A DNA stretch of 64,000 bases from Blautia hominis (GCA_002270465.1 NQOF01000003.1:248001-312000); one strand, 5' to 3'. Counted from the first letter of the stretch, positions 52,725-61,122 are shown. Numbers and translations are program-made. Notes: a model not told the origin generated them from the sequence alone.

Positions 52725-53555
52725 ATGAGTAAGAGAAAGAAACTGGCAGCGATTTTATGTGTAAGTTTATCTATGCTTCTGCAATCCATACCGGTTCTGG
52801 CGGCAGAAGGGACAGAAATCACAATAGAGGCAGACAGAGTCCAGGAAGGCAGCGGCCAGATAGAGGTTGCCTGCCGTATTACAGGCGGACAGGATGTGAC
52901 CAACGGAAAACTGCGGATTCAGTACGACAGTAGCAAGGCTGTATTAATCGAAAACAGTGCCGGGGATGCGCTGCCAGGCGCCCTGTGTGAAATTAATGAC
53001 TGTCTCACAGGAAATAAAACAGAGGGAGAGATTGTAGTGGCATTTGCGTCTTCTGGGACAATCTCCGGCGAAGGGAGCTTACTGGATATGACATTTGAGG
53101 TTTCACAGGATGTAAAGGCAGGAGATTCCATAGATTTTTCGGTTAATCCGGAAGAATTAGCAGGCAGCAATGGAACGATTGCTCTGGAGCCTTCCGAATT
53201 CAAAGTGACTGTAGAAGAAAAAGACAGTAATACCCCGGTACAGGAGCCTGATAATAACCCAAATGATACAGAAAAGGATAATAAGCCGGATAATGATCAG
53301 GACAATACAGAAAAAGATAATAAGGCCGATAATGATCAGAATAATACAGAAAAGGGGAAAAAGCAGGTAAGCAGTAGCAACAACCAACAGACGTCATCCG
53401 GTAAAACAAACGGTACAGCTTCTAAATCCAATCCTGTAAAAACTGGAGACAGGACAAACCTGTTTCTCCCGGCAGCAGGCATCTGTATATCTCTATTGAG
53501 CTTTGCGGCAGTTATACGATGCGGTAGAAAAAGAAACAGAAATCAAGCAAGGTAA
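52725..53555 (+). CDS. single-cohesin cell-wall-anchored scaffold protein
   Basis: 276 residues: signal peptide (1-27, ends VLAAEG); cohesin-type domain (about 30-165) with RVQEGSGQIEVACRI, NGKLRIQYDSSKAVL, GEIVVAFASSGTISGEGSLLDMTF and AGDSIDF; a charged repeat linker (NTEKDNKPDNDQ, about 175-215); sorting tail NPVKTGD (236-242), hydrophobic helix, basic end. The cohesin strands match the family pattern, and it lies 78 bp after a gene ending in a dockerin. It should be covalently attached to the wall by a sortase and hold the dockerin enzyme. Single-cohesin anchors are far smaller than classical scaffoldins. Confidence 0.82.
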   Translation: MSKRKKLAAILCVSLSMLLQSIPVLAAEGTEITIEADRVQEGSGQIEVACRITGGQDVTNGKLRIQYDSSKAVLIENSAGDALPGALCEINDCLTGNKTEGEIVVAFASSGTISGEGSLLDMTFEVSQDVKAGDSIDFSVNPEELAGSNGTIALEPSEFKVTVEEKDSNTPVQEPDNNPNDTEKDNKPDNDQDNTEKDNKADNDQNNTEKGKKQVSSSNNQQTSSGKTNGTASKSNPVKTGDRTNLFLPAAGICISLLSFAAVIRCGRKRNRNQAR

Positions 53556-53597
53556 TACAAAGATAAAAAGAGACTGTGAAAATACAGTCTGAATAGC

Positions 53598-53643
53598 AAA
53601 GAGGATCTTCAATACACGTTAGTGGTTGAAAATCCTCTTTTTT
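53598..53643 (+). terminator. Terminator after the cohesin gene
   Basis: A 15-bp stem with one mismatch (53598-53612 with 53626-53640) is followed by a T run. It ends the dockerin-cohesin transcript. Confidence 0.85.
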
Positions 53644-53852
53644 AACTGATTATACACCAAAACAAGGCGTTTTGATATGAAGACCACAAAGACACCGACC
53701 ATCACACCCACGAAAACGAACGCCATAAAATGGAGAGCCTACCATCCGATAACAGATTTTGGAAGGATTTTATTATATTATCTTAATAAATTTTGAGATT
53801 TTTTCCTTTTTATATTAGCTGGTGCATCAGGCTTAGTTTTCAGAACACATTA

Positions 53853-53867
53853 TTACAGTAACTGTAA
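53853..53867. promoter_or_regulatory. Candidate regulator site TTACAG-TAA-CTGTAA
   Basis: A perfect 6-bp inverted repeat with a 3-bp spacer lies about 125 bp before the Bce ATPase start. It is a plausible site for the OmpR-type regulator at 56852, as such systems usually activate their own transporter genes. The assignment is by position only. Confidence 0.3.
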
Positions 53868-53991
53868 GTGTATTTTTTCATCAAGCTGTGCTATCATTTG
53901 AGCAGAAAATGGTAGTGTAAAACAGCCTTGAGGCTGAGCCGACTTTAGAGATATAAAATGGACACTGCCAGAAAAATACAGGAGGTATCTC

Positions 53992-54759
53992 ATGGAACCG
54001 ATTTTGAATATCGAAAATCTAACAAAAATATATGGTATTGTGCCCAACCAAACCAAGGCGCTGGATGGCATCACCTTTCAGGCGATGCCCGGAGAATTTC
54101 TGGGGATCATGGGAAGCAGTGGCTCCGGAAAGTCCACGCTGCTTAACTGCATTGCAACGGTGATCAAACCCACCGGCGGCAGTATCGTGATGGATGGCAG
54201 GGATTTGCAGTCCATGAATGGCAGGGCACTGGCGGAATACCGGGGGAAAACCGTGGGTTACCTGTTTCAGAATTTTGAACTGCTGGACAATCTCACCGGC
54301 CGGGAGAATATTTTGCTGCCTACTTCGCTCCACAATGTAACAGAGAAAGAGAGTCATCTGCGTCTGAAGCAACTGGCAGAATATCTGGAAATTACGGATG
54401 TACTGGATAAATTTCCTATGCAGATGTCCGGCGGCCAGTGTCAGCGTGTGGCAGCAGCCAGGGCTATGATCCTTCACCCTAAACTGATTCTTGCGGATGA
54501 ACCTACAGGCGCATTGGACAGTAAAAATGCGAAGAATATTATGGAGAAACTCTCCGGTCTGAATCAGGACGAACAGGCCACTATTTTGATGGTGACCCAT
54601 GATTCCAACGCAGCCAGCTTTTGCAAACGAATCTTGTTCATCCAAGATGGAGTTATCTTTCATGAACTTCGCCGTGGCGACGAAAGCCAGCAGGATTTCT
54701 ACCAGCGTATCCTAAAAGTCATGGCTCAGTTGGGAGGAGGTAGCTGCAATGTTCTCTAA
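53992..54759 (+). CDS. ABC transporter ATPase, BceA type
   Basis: 255 residues. Walker A GSSGSGKST, signature MSGGQCQRVAAAR, Walker B LILADEPTGALDS, switch VTHDSNAA. The MacB/BceA family partner of the next gene. BceAB-type pumps protect against and sense cell-wall-active peptides such as bacitracin and lantibiotics. ATG after CAGGAGG. It overlaps the permease gene by 11 bp. Confidence 0.92.
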   Translation: MEPILNIENLTKIYGIVPNQTKALDGITFQAMPGEFLGIMGSSGSGKSTLLNCIATVIKPTGGSIVMDGRDLQSMNGRALAEYRGKTVGYLFQNFELLDNLTGRENILLPTSLHNVTEKESHLRLKQLAEYLEITDVLDKFPMQMSGGQCQRVAAARAMILHPKLILADEPTGALDSKNAKNIMEKLSGLNQDEQATILMVTHDSNAASFCKRILFIQDGVIFHELRRGDESQQDFYQRILKVMAQLGGGSCNVL

Positions 54760-56836
54760 TCTGATACTTAGGAATAGCAGACGCAACCGCAAAGAAAACG
54801 GGCTGTTTTTCAGCTCTTTGGTCATTTCCATTGTGGCTTTTTATATAATCCTCTCCCTCTCCAAGCAGGATGTGATGATATTTCTTGCGAAAATGGAGAG
54901 TGATGCGGTAAGCCGGCTGCTGCTGATGATTCCTGTTTTCTATGTGATGACATTGGGAATCCTTTTTTTTCTGAGCTATTTTGCCTGTAAATATCAGCTG
55001 GAACGCCGCAGAAAAGAGTTTGGCGTCTATCTGATGATGGGGATGCGCAGAAGCAAGCTCTTTATCATGCTTCTTGCGGAGGATCTTTTGAGCAGTATCT
55101 TGGCTCTGGTCATTGGACTTCCGGTTGCGGTGCTGCTTTCTGAACTCATCAGTCTTGTGACTGCCAAACTTGTTGGTATGGGGATCATCGGACATCAGTT
55201 CACATTTTCTCTGTCTGCTGTTTGCTTTACCGTTGCGGGATTTCTGGCCATTAAGCTGACAGCGTTTTTGATCCTCAGCGGTAAGATCAGCCGTCAGGAG
55301 ATTGGCACTCTTTTGGCTCATTCCTCCGGGAATGAAAAAAAGCAAAAACGGGCATTTGTCTATGGGATTTGCACAGTCTTAGGTGTCATAATGCTGGCAG
55401 CCGCCTATACCATGGCCATTCAGGGGATAGCTTGGTACGCAGCAGATATGATGCTCCTCACCATGCTCCTGGGTCTGTTGGGAACCATTCTTCTGTTCTA
55501 CGGGATGCGGGCAGTGATCGCTTTACTGGTGAAAGCGGGAAAAGCAAATCGAAAGCTTCATGTATTTTCATTCCGTCAGATCCAGGAAAATGTCATTCAC
55601 CAGTCTACCGCCATGGCCATCAGTTCTCTGCTGATCTTGGCAGCGCTGTGCTGCTTTGGCGCCGGCATCTCAATTGCAAGCGCCAATCAGCAAGGGGGGG
55701 ATCATGTGTTGGATTATACTTTTCAAGAGGATAACACGGAAGAGCCACAGGATGCCCTTCCTCATTTACAAACCGTACTAAAGGAAAATGATCTTGAAAG
55801 TCAATTCTCCCAGCTTTTTGATATGCGGATAGGATACGTCCAAACTACAAAGGATTATGACAATGTGTTTCAGATGGATTCTGTTATGGAGTCCCTGCGT
55901 AACCTTACACAGTCGGAGGACCGGGATATTCTTCTGAACAATCTGAGCTATGACGACTATCCAGAGCTTATCTGTTTGTCAGATTATAACGATTTGCTGA
56001 AGGCCGCCGGTAAGCCTGCACTGACACTGGCGGAGAATGAGGCTGCCGTCTATCAGGATACTGAATTCACGAATGTGTCCAGAATGGCCATGCTCAATAA
56101 GATCATATCCAGCCATCCGGAGACCATACTGGACGGAAATCCTGTGTATCTGACCGGGGATATCCAGTCTGTTGATTTGGTGACAGACCGTTCTATCACC
56201 TTGTCTTTTGCTCTGATCTTGCCTGACGAGCAGTTTTTGCAATATACAAATGGAGACTATGAGGTCTATATCAACGGCATTATGAGCCGGGACGCTACCA
56301 GGGGCGGCAGTCTGATGAACGCAATATCTGACATGAACGCCCGACTGGATGGAATTGGCCTTCAGGATATGGGAATTGTATATGAAAGCTATCTGCAAAA
56401 TATAGGGCGGCAGTTATTCTATGTGGTAGCAGCCAGTTATATTACCATCTATTTGGCCATCATCTTTCTGGTGGTTGCCAATACCATCATGGGTGTTCAG
56501 TTCCTGATGAATCAACAGCAGACAGGCCGCAGATATCAGACGCTGGTACATCTTGGTGCTACTTATAAGGATATTTGTTTATCTGCCCGGAAACAGATCG
56601 GCTGGTTTGTAGGGCTGCCCGTCTTTGTGGCGGCGATCAGCAGTATCTTTGGGGTCAAGGCATTGTTTACGGGATTGCTTTCCTCCCTGTTACAGGGAAC
56701 ACAAAGGGAAATGCTTGTGGTGTCTGCCGCTATGATTTTTCTGCTGTGTGTGGTAGAATATATATACATGACCGTTATTAAGCGTTCCAGCGACCGGTAC
56801 TTGCTGACGCTGATGCAGCCGCAGAGAGAAGAGTGA
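54749..56836 (+). CDS. ABC transporter permease, BceB type (FtsX domain)
   Basis: 695 residues with about ten membrane helices and a large extracellular region (about residues 320-550, ISIASANQQ... to ...NIGRQLFY) between helices 7 and 8. This is the BceB layout in which the outer domain recognises the peptide. FtsX-type segments occur at both ends (YLMMGMRRSKLFIMLLAED; LVHLGATYKDICLSARKQIGWF). Co-translated with the ATPase. Confidence 0.9.
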   Translation: MFSNLILRNSRRNRKENGLFFSSLVISIVAFYIILSLSKQDVMIFLAKMESDAVSRLLLMIPVFYVMTLGILFFLSYFACKYQLERRRKEFGVYLMMGMRRSKLFIMLLAEDLLSSILALVIGLPVAVLLSELISLVTAKLVGMGIIGHQFTFSLSAVCFTVAGFLAIKLTAFLILSGKISRQEIGTLLAHSSGNEKKQKRAFVYGICTVLGVIMLAAAYTMAIQGIAWYAADMMLLTMLLGLLGTILLFYGMRAVIALLVKAGKANRKLHVFSFRQIQENVIHQSTAMAISSLLILAALCCFGAGISIASANQQGGDHVLDYTFQEDNTEEPQDALPHLQTVLKENDLESQFSQLFDMRIGYVQTTKDYDNVFQMDSVMESLRNLTQSEDRDILLNNLSYDDYPELICLSDYNDLLKAAGKPALTLAENEAAVYQDTEFTNVSRMAMLNKIISSHPETILDGNPVYLTGDIQSVDLVTDRSITLSFALILPDEQFLQYTNGDYEVYINGIMSRDATRGGSLMNAISDMNARLDGIGLQDMGIVYESYLQNIGRQLFYVVAASYITIYLAIIFLVVANTIMGVQFLMNQQQTGRRYQTLVHLGATYKDICLSARKQIGWFVGLPVFVAAISSIFGVKALFTGLLSSLLQGTQREMLVVSAAMIFLLCVVEYIYMTVIKRSSDRYLLTLMQPQREE

Positions 56837-56851
56837 CCAAGGAGGGCTGTC

Positions 56852-57529
56852 ATGAAGAGAATTGCAGTTGTAGAAGATGAAGTCTATATGCGTGAAGAAC
56901 TTTGCAGTATGCTGGAGAAGGCAGGATACTCCGTTTTGGAAATAACTGCATTTGAAAATGCCGAAGAGCAGTTGACAGCTATCACTCCTGATCTTGTGAT
57001 CCTGGATCTCAATCTGCCTGAAATCAGTGGTTTTCAGATTTGCCGGAATCTCAAGCAGAAAACCCCCATTCCTGTTCTTGTTTTGACTTCCAGAGACCAG
57101 ATGGCCGACGAATTACATGCCCTCCGGCTTGGGGCGGACGAATATCTGACAAAGCCCTGCCGTAAAGAGCGGCTCCTGGCCAGAATCGCCAATATACTGA
57201 AACGATACGAAGGCCGCTCCAATCTTTTGGAAGGGCAGGGGTTCCTGCTGGATCGTGGGACTTATACTTTATATATAAACAACACTTCCGTGGTACTTCC
57301 CAAGAATCAAGGAAAGCTTATGGAAGCATTGCTTGCGGGAGGAAACAATTTGGTGACTTCTGAGCAGCTATGCAGGGCGCTCTGGGATACCACGGAGTTC
57401 ATTGACGAAAACGCACTCCAGGTTAATTTGACGCGTCTTAAAAAGACCATGGCGAATTTAGACATGAAGCAGAAAGTGGTGGCTGTCCGTGGGTTGGGCT
57501 ACCGGCTGGAAACGGAGGGCACACCATGA
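56852..57529 (+). CDS. response regulator, OmpR family (BceR type)
   Basis: 225 residues. REC has Glu8/Asp9, phospho-acceptor Asp52 (LVILDLNLPE) and YLTKPC. The winged-helix output domain (about 130-222) has LLAGGNNLVTSEQLCRALWD, VNLTRLKKTM and VRGLGYRLE. ATG after AAGGAGGGC. The ATGA overlap with the kinase gene shows coupled translation. Likely activates the upstream ABC genes on signal from the kinase. Confidence 0.92.
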   Translation: MKRIAVVEDEVYMREELCSMLEKAGYSVLEITAFENAEEQLTAITPDLVILDLNLPEISGFQICRNLKQKTPIPVLVLTSRDQMADELHALRLGADEYLTKPCRKERLLARIANILKRYEGRSNLLEGQGFLLDRGTYTLYINNTSVVLPKNQGKLMEALLAGGNNLVTSEQLCRALWDTTEFIDENALQVNLTRLKKTMANLDMKQKVVAVRGLGYRLETEGTP

Positions 57530-58542
57530 GACAGTTCTGGAAAATCTTAAAACGATATGCCCCGTGGCTTCTTTTGCTGCTGATAATAGATGTCTTTTCC
57601 ACATTGCTCCTCTGGCTTTGCGATGCGCGGGCATTTCAATTTCTGATCGGGCTCATTTTGCTTACAAGCCTTGTACTTTTTTCAGCAACCGTGATGGTTT
57701 TTTACTTCAAAGAGCAGCACAAACAGGCATTCTTTCGGGCTTTTCTTACGGAGCCGGACGTGGTGAATACGGAGAAGCTTCTGGGGGCAGTGAGCCAGCA
57801 AGAACGGGAACAGCTTTATCTGCTGGTTTCTATCTTGCAGGAAAAGCAGAGAAGGATTCAGAAGATGGAGGAATCTCTTCGAGATTATGAGGAATATGTG
57901 GAGGGATGGGCACATGAAACCAAGACACCGCTATCTCTGCTCACCATGATCTTGGATAATCGGGCCGATGAGCTTTCTCCTTCTTTGCAAGCCAAATTAG
58001 AATATGTGCGAAGCCAGTTTCAGGAGGACATTACCCAAATACTCTACTATGCCCGGTTAGGGAGCAGTACAAAAGATTACCGGTTTGAGGCGGTTCATCT
58101 TCAAAGCGTATTAGAAGAAATCATGGATGATTATGCGCCTCTCCTGGAAGAAAAGCAGTTTCTTGTTGAAAACCTCCTGCAATCGGAAACCGTTTATACA
58201 GACCGGCGAGGTCTTCAATTCATGTTGGGACAAATCATCAGCAACGCCATAAAATACAGCGGTGATGATCCTCGGCTCACCGTATCCCTGCAGCAATCCA
58301 CGGCGGCAGATATTCTGATCATTGCCGATAACGGTATGGGGGTCAAGAGTTATGATCTGCCCTATATCTTTCAGAAGGGTTTTACCGGTGACTCCACCGA
58401 CGGCGGGAAGAAAGCCACCGGCATGGGACTGTATCTTACAAAAAAGATGGCGGATGATCTTAATTTACAGCTGGAAGCAGAATCACAATGGGGAAAGGGA
58501 CTTTCGATTTTTATCATCTTTCCCAGAGTTCGACTTAATTGA
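57526..58542 (+). CDS. sensor histidine kinase, BceS-type intramembrane sensor
   Basis: 338 residues. Two N-terminal membrane helices (LLLLLIIDVFSTLLLWL and FLIGLILLTSLVLFSATVMVFYF) are separated by only a few residues, so there is no extracellular sensor. This is the intramembrane-sensing kinase type that depends on the BceAB pump. DHp: EGWAHETKTPLSLL (His130). ATPase: IISNAIKYSG, DNGMGVKSYDLPYIF, GMGLYL. Last gene of the A-B-R-S set. Confidence 0.92.
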   Translation: MRQFWKILKRYAPWLLLLLIIDVFSTLLLWLCDARAFQFLIGLILLTSLVLFSATVMVFYFKEQHKQAFFRAFLTEPDVVNTEKLLGAVSQQEREQLYLLVSILQEKQRRIQKMEESLRDYEEYVEGWAHETKTPLSLLTMILDNRADELSPSLQAKLEYVRSQFQEDITQILYYARLGSSTKDYRFEAVHLQSVLEEIMDDYAPLLEEKQFLVENLLQSETVYTDRRGLQFMLGQIISNAIKYSGDDPRLTVSLQQSTAADILIIADNGMGVKSYDLPYIFQKGFTGDSTDGGKKATGMGLYLTKKMADDLNLQLEAESQWGKGLSIFIIFPRVRLN

Positions 58543-58841
58543 TAAAAAGTATTGTATTTCTTTTGTTTCATCCTGTACACTGACGATCAGTTTCTTCACA
58601 TTTCCGCATGATCCTTTTTCGACTGGTAAGTGTCACTCTATACGGGGGCTTTTATGGGGCTGGCAAGTTCGCCCCCACCGTCAGAGTGAACCGGCCCGTT
58701 GCCGGAAAAACTGGCATGGCGTATGGCTGAGAGCCACATCACCACGTCTGGATCACTTAGGCGGTTTGAGAGTTTTTGAGCTAATATACTATGCAAACCG
58801 AGATTTATATGACGAAACCAATTTAAAGTTCTTCAACAAAA
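58543..58841. other. Possible mobile-element remnant
   Basis: No complete gene is seen. One frame reads GKFAPTVRVNRPVAGKTGMAYG and then hits a stop; the neighbouring DNA is GC-richer than the flanks. I have an unspecific memory of such sequence near conjugative transposon ends in Clostridia, but cannot name the gene. A 19-bp tandem duplication lies at the right edge. Confidence 0.25.
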
Positions 58842-58860
58842 TTAAAGTTCTTCAACAAAA
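58823..58860. repeat. Perfect 19-bp tandem duplication
   Basis: TTAAAGTTCTTCAACAAAA is repeated without gap (58823-58841 and 58842-58860). The right copy encodes the last residues and stop of the minus-strand GNAT gene; the left copy lies past the stop. A slipped-strand duplication or a junction scar. Confidence 0.85.
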
Positions 58861-59426
58861 TGGTTTTCATACATATTCCAATACTTTTTATAAATAAAAT
58901 TTTCATCGCCATTAAAATTTAATTGATACATTCTGAAAATCACAGGGATATTTTTCGGCTGCCACTGTTCTTCATACGAGTAGCAATATTTCATACCCAC
59001 TTTTTGCATAACCGTTCCGCTTCTTGGATTATTTCTGTCATGGGTTGCTGTGATATAAGGAAGCCCATCTTTTTTTACTTGCTCCACAACAGCTTTTCCC
59101 GCTTCTGTAACAATCCCCTTATGCCAAAATTCTTTGCGAAGCCCATAGCCAAAATCGTGATGCTCTTCCATATCAACTTTAATATAGCCGATAGGGAAAT
59201 TGTCACTTTTAAGGCAAATAGCATAAGCGTATGCTTGCGGCTGCTCATATATTACAGAATATCTTTCCTCATAGAATTTTCTGGTTTCCTCAAGATCTTT
59301 CATAGGATACCAGGGCAAAAATTTATTAACTTCCTCATCTTTAAGAATGAGGAAAAGAGCTTCCATATCTGCTTCCGTAAACTTTCTCAAAATTAAGCGT
59401 TCTGTTTCTAATGTTGGTGTATTCAT
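58842..59426 (-). CDS. GNAT family N-acetyltransferase (RimJ/RimL-like)
   Basis: 194 residues from ATG 59426 (minus strand), preceded by GGAGGGATAGCATT. It begins with TLETERLILRKFTEADMEALF, the RimJ/RimL-type opening. FGYGLRKEFWHKGIVTEAGKAVVEQV is the acetyl-CoA-binding motif. It transfers acetyl from acetyl-CoA to an amine; the target is not known. The frame is open upstream and continues a phosphotransferase-like remnant, so a longer fused product starting at TTG 59477 is possible but lacks a ribosome site. Confidence 0.85.
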   Translation of the reverse strand: MNTPTLETERLILRKFTEADMEALFLILKDEEVNKFLPWYPMKDLEETRKFYEERYSVIYEQPQAYAYAICLKSDNFPIGYIKVDMEEHHDFGYGLRKEFWHKGIVTEAGKAVVEQVKKDGLPYITATHDRNNPRSGTVMQKVGMKYCYSYEEQWQPKNIPVIFRMYQLNFNGDENFIYKKYWNMYENHFVEEL

Positions 59427-59633
59427 AATGCTATCCCTCCGAGATGTTTTATCAAATTCATATAAAATTTCTTTCAATGTATGGTGGGCGTTTTGGGCTA
59501 CTGCTGGGTTTGGATCAGTACAGGTGATCAGTGCTTTCCATAGCGCCCAACCTCTTGCTCTATCAATAGTTTCACGATCAAGCCCTTCTAAAAGATAATA
59601 ATAGCAATCGGGCTTTAAATTGGCAAGGAAATC
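59427..59633 (-). pseudogene. C-terminal remnant of an APH-type phosphotransferase
   Basis: In frame with, and directly upstream of, the GNAT start the DNA encodes CYYYLLEGLDRETIDRARG followed by WALWKALITC. The RARGWALWKAL pattern is typical of the C-terminal part of aminoglycoside phosphotransferase (choline-kinase-like) proteins. Only about 65 residues remain; a TGA (59634-59636) and an unrelated small ORF precede it. No start codon or catalytic region survives. Confidence 0.4.
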
Positions 59634-59798
59634 TCAATGTCGTATTCTTTTACGTCTTTTGATTATTTCGCGGGCAGTAGATATTTTCCTCGCCTTTTCA
59701 TTTCGCAATTCTATTTCTAAAAAACATTCATCCAATATACAACGCTTCTTTTTCTGGTATAAACAATGCATACAATTTTTTTCAATCTCGTACGGCAT
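59634..59798 (-). CDS. small basic Cys-containing protein, unknown
   Basis: 54 residues, ATG at 59798 (minus), with GTGAGGT upstream. Composition: two Cys pairs (CMHC, CILDEC) and a Lys/Arg-rich C-terminus (REIIKRRKRIRH), which would suit a small metal- or nucleic-acid-binding protein. Its start lies 17 bp inside the upstream HPr-like gene, so it would be translated from the same mRNA. No family recognised. Confidence 0.4.
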   Translation of the reverse strand: MPYEIEKNCMHCLYQKKKRCILDECFLEIELRNEKARKISTAREIIKRRKRIRH

Positions 59799-60039
59799 AT
59801 TTGGTTACCTCACTTCTGTAATTTGCTAAAAAGTTTTCCAAATCCTCGTTTATCGGTGCATTATAGAGTTTTAAAATCGAATGTTTTCCTACATTGTTTG
59901 CCAACACTCCTAATATGGACTTAATATCAGTTCTTGTATTATCTGCGTCTAAATCTGCGTCATAAGAAGTAGAGCTAAAAAATCGTACCAATTCTACCGC
60001 AGATGTGACATCAGATATATAAATTTTCCTTTCCTGCAT
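59782..60039 (-). CDS. HPr-like small protein without the phospho-His
   Basis: 85 residues. ATG 60039 (minus) after AGGAAG. The pattern AVELVRFFSSTSYDADLDADNTRTDIKSILGVLA matches the second half of an HPr fold (D.KSI.G.l). The usual phosphorylated His near residue 15 and its Gly-x-His-x-Arg loop are absent; the corresponding region reads YISDVTSAVEL. So PTS phosphotransfer is unlikely, and a structural or regulatory role is more plausible. Confidence 0.5.
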   Translation of the reverse strand: MQERKIYISDVTSAVELVRFFSSTSYDADLDADNTRTDIKSILGVLANNVGKHSILKLYNAPINEDLENFLANYRSEVTKYAVRD

Positions 60040-60114
60040 AGTTTTCTTCCTGACCTTTTCTTGTTTCTTACATCTATCTTGCTTATCTGAGAAATTTTAA
60101 TATCATCTATTGTT

Positions 60115-60630
60115 TCAGTTTATCTCATTATATTCGTTATTTAATACCCTTTTTGCATCAAGTCGTGTATGCAGTTGCAAAAGAACAAATCTTGCAATCG
60201 GCTGTGCGATACACATTTCCACAAACAAGGATATGGCAAAATTTCTAGGCCATTTGTAGAAAAACATGTGTATCGGTTCTAAAGTAATAGAGCGTGTCCC
60301 GATCCACGTTCCGATTACGGTCAGTAAAACTGACATCATCAGTACCGTACATAATATATTCACAACGATATGAGAACGGAAGCTGTCACCCTTTGCAACG
60401 ATCCAAGCTGTCATTTTTTCTGCCGGAATATACGTGAGCAGAACGATCACAATCACACTCAGCCAGATAAAAGGAAGCACTGTTAGTACATCCTGCCAGA
60501 CATAAAGATGAAACCCTGCTTCAAAACAGGTGATGAGCGGGGCAATGATATTTACAGAGATAATAGAGATGATCCCCATAAATATAGCAAATTCTTTTTT
60601 ATTACGTGGTAATTTCATATAGTAATCCAT
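60115..60630 (-). CDS. DUF2798-type membrane protein
   Basis: 171 residues from ATG 60630 (minus), 10 bases after AGGAGG; upstream in-frame Mets are too close to or before that site. It has four membrane helices as two related halves (FAIFMGIISIISVNIIAPLI; ILCTVLMMSVLLTVIGTWIG), with RNKKEF, SFRSHIVVN and KWPRNFAIS motifs as in DUF2798 proteins. Function unknown. Confidence 0.75.
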   Translation of the reverse strand: MDYYMKLPRNKKEFAIFMGIISIISVNIIAPLITCFEAGFHLYVWQDVLTVLPFIWLSVIVIVLLTYIPAEKMTAWIVAKGDSFRSHIVVNILCTVLMMSVLLTVIGTWIGTRSITLEPIHMFFYKWPRNFAISLFVEMCIAQPIARFVLLQLHTRLDAKRVLNNEYNEIN

Positions 60631-60785
60631 TTTAATCATTCCTCCTAAAAATAGTAAAAATATTGATGAATATTGACGATACACTTTCTCAGATAACGCA
60701 GTTTTACCTTTTGTCTATTTTACATGACCTCCACTTTTATTTGATCTTATGAACCTTTTATTTGAGACAAGCAAACAGAAAATGA

Positions 60786-60827
60786 CAAACAAAAAAACAG
60801 CGTAGAAAGATCAAAATTCTACGCTGT
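60786..60827 (-). terminator. Minus-strand terminator for the gene at 60883
   Basis: ACAGCGTAGAA (60797-60807) and TTCTACGCTGT (60817-60827) form a perfect 11-bp stem. Read on the minus strand it is followed by a long T run (A run at 60791-60797 on plus). Confidence 0.85.
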
Positions 60828-60882
60828 CCGCTGTTTGATTGCTTAATTTTAACAAACTTTTTCTGATATTGTCAACAAAAAA

Positions 60883-61122
60883 TTAATCTAAATAATTTCC
60901 TACTGGAGACGAGTTATATTGTTTCTTTATCTCAAGAATAACCGAACCATCTGTCTGTTTTTCTTCTGAGAGAATTTTATATTTTGAATGATTTCCTTCC
61001 AGATGTTCCTTGTATTTCTTCACTTCCTCTTCAACTGCTCTTACTGCATATCCATGTTCCAAATCCTCCTTCAAAAGAAAATGCATAGTCTGTATAATAC
61101 ACGCTGATTGAATTCTTCTCAT
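60883..61122 (-). CDS. conserved small protein of unknown function
   Basis: 79 residues. ATG 61122 (minus) follows GGAGGTATGAT. Helical N-terminus (RRIQSACIIQTMHFLLKEDLEHGYAVRAVEEEVKKY), then a short beta segment ending KKQYNSSPVGNYLD, which I recall as a conserved ending of small Firmicutes proteins. Soluble, no signal. Own terminator downstream, so probably a single-gene transcript. Confidence 0.6.
   Translation of the reverse strand: MRRIQSACIIQTMHFLLKEDLEHGYAVRAVEEEVKKYKEHLEGNHSKYKILSEEKQTDGSVILEIKKQYNSSPVGNYLD

Larger units (their letters stand above)
53556..53991. other. Intergenic region before the Bce locus
   Basis: It holds a terminator (53598-53643), a short minus-strand frame encoding a hydrophobic stretch (FMAFVFVGVMVGVFVVFI, near 53725-53675) with no convincing ribosome site, and a candidate operator at 53853-53867. 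The rest is AT-rich leader of the ABC-ATPase gene. Confidence 0.4.

Noticed and set aside
53675-53730. Possible hydrophobic small peptide on the minus strand
   Set aside because: A TM-like stretch is visible, but the start lacks a convincing ribosome site and there is no promoter or terminator arrangement.
58543-58841. Insertion sequence or integrase gene
   Set aside because: No transposase or recombinase motif and no terminal repeats were found; described only as a possible remnant.
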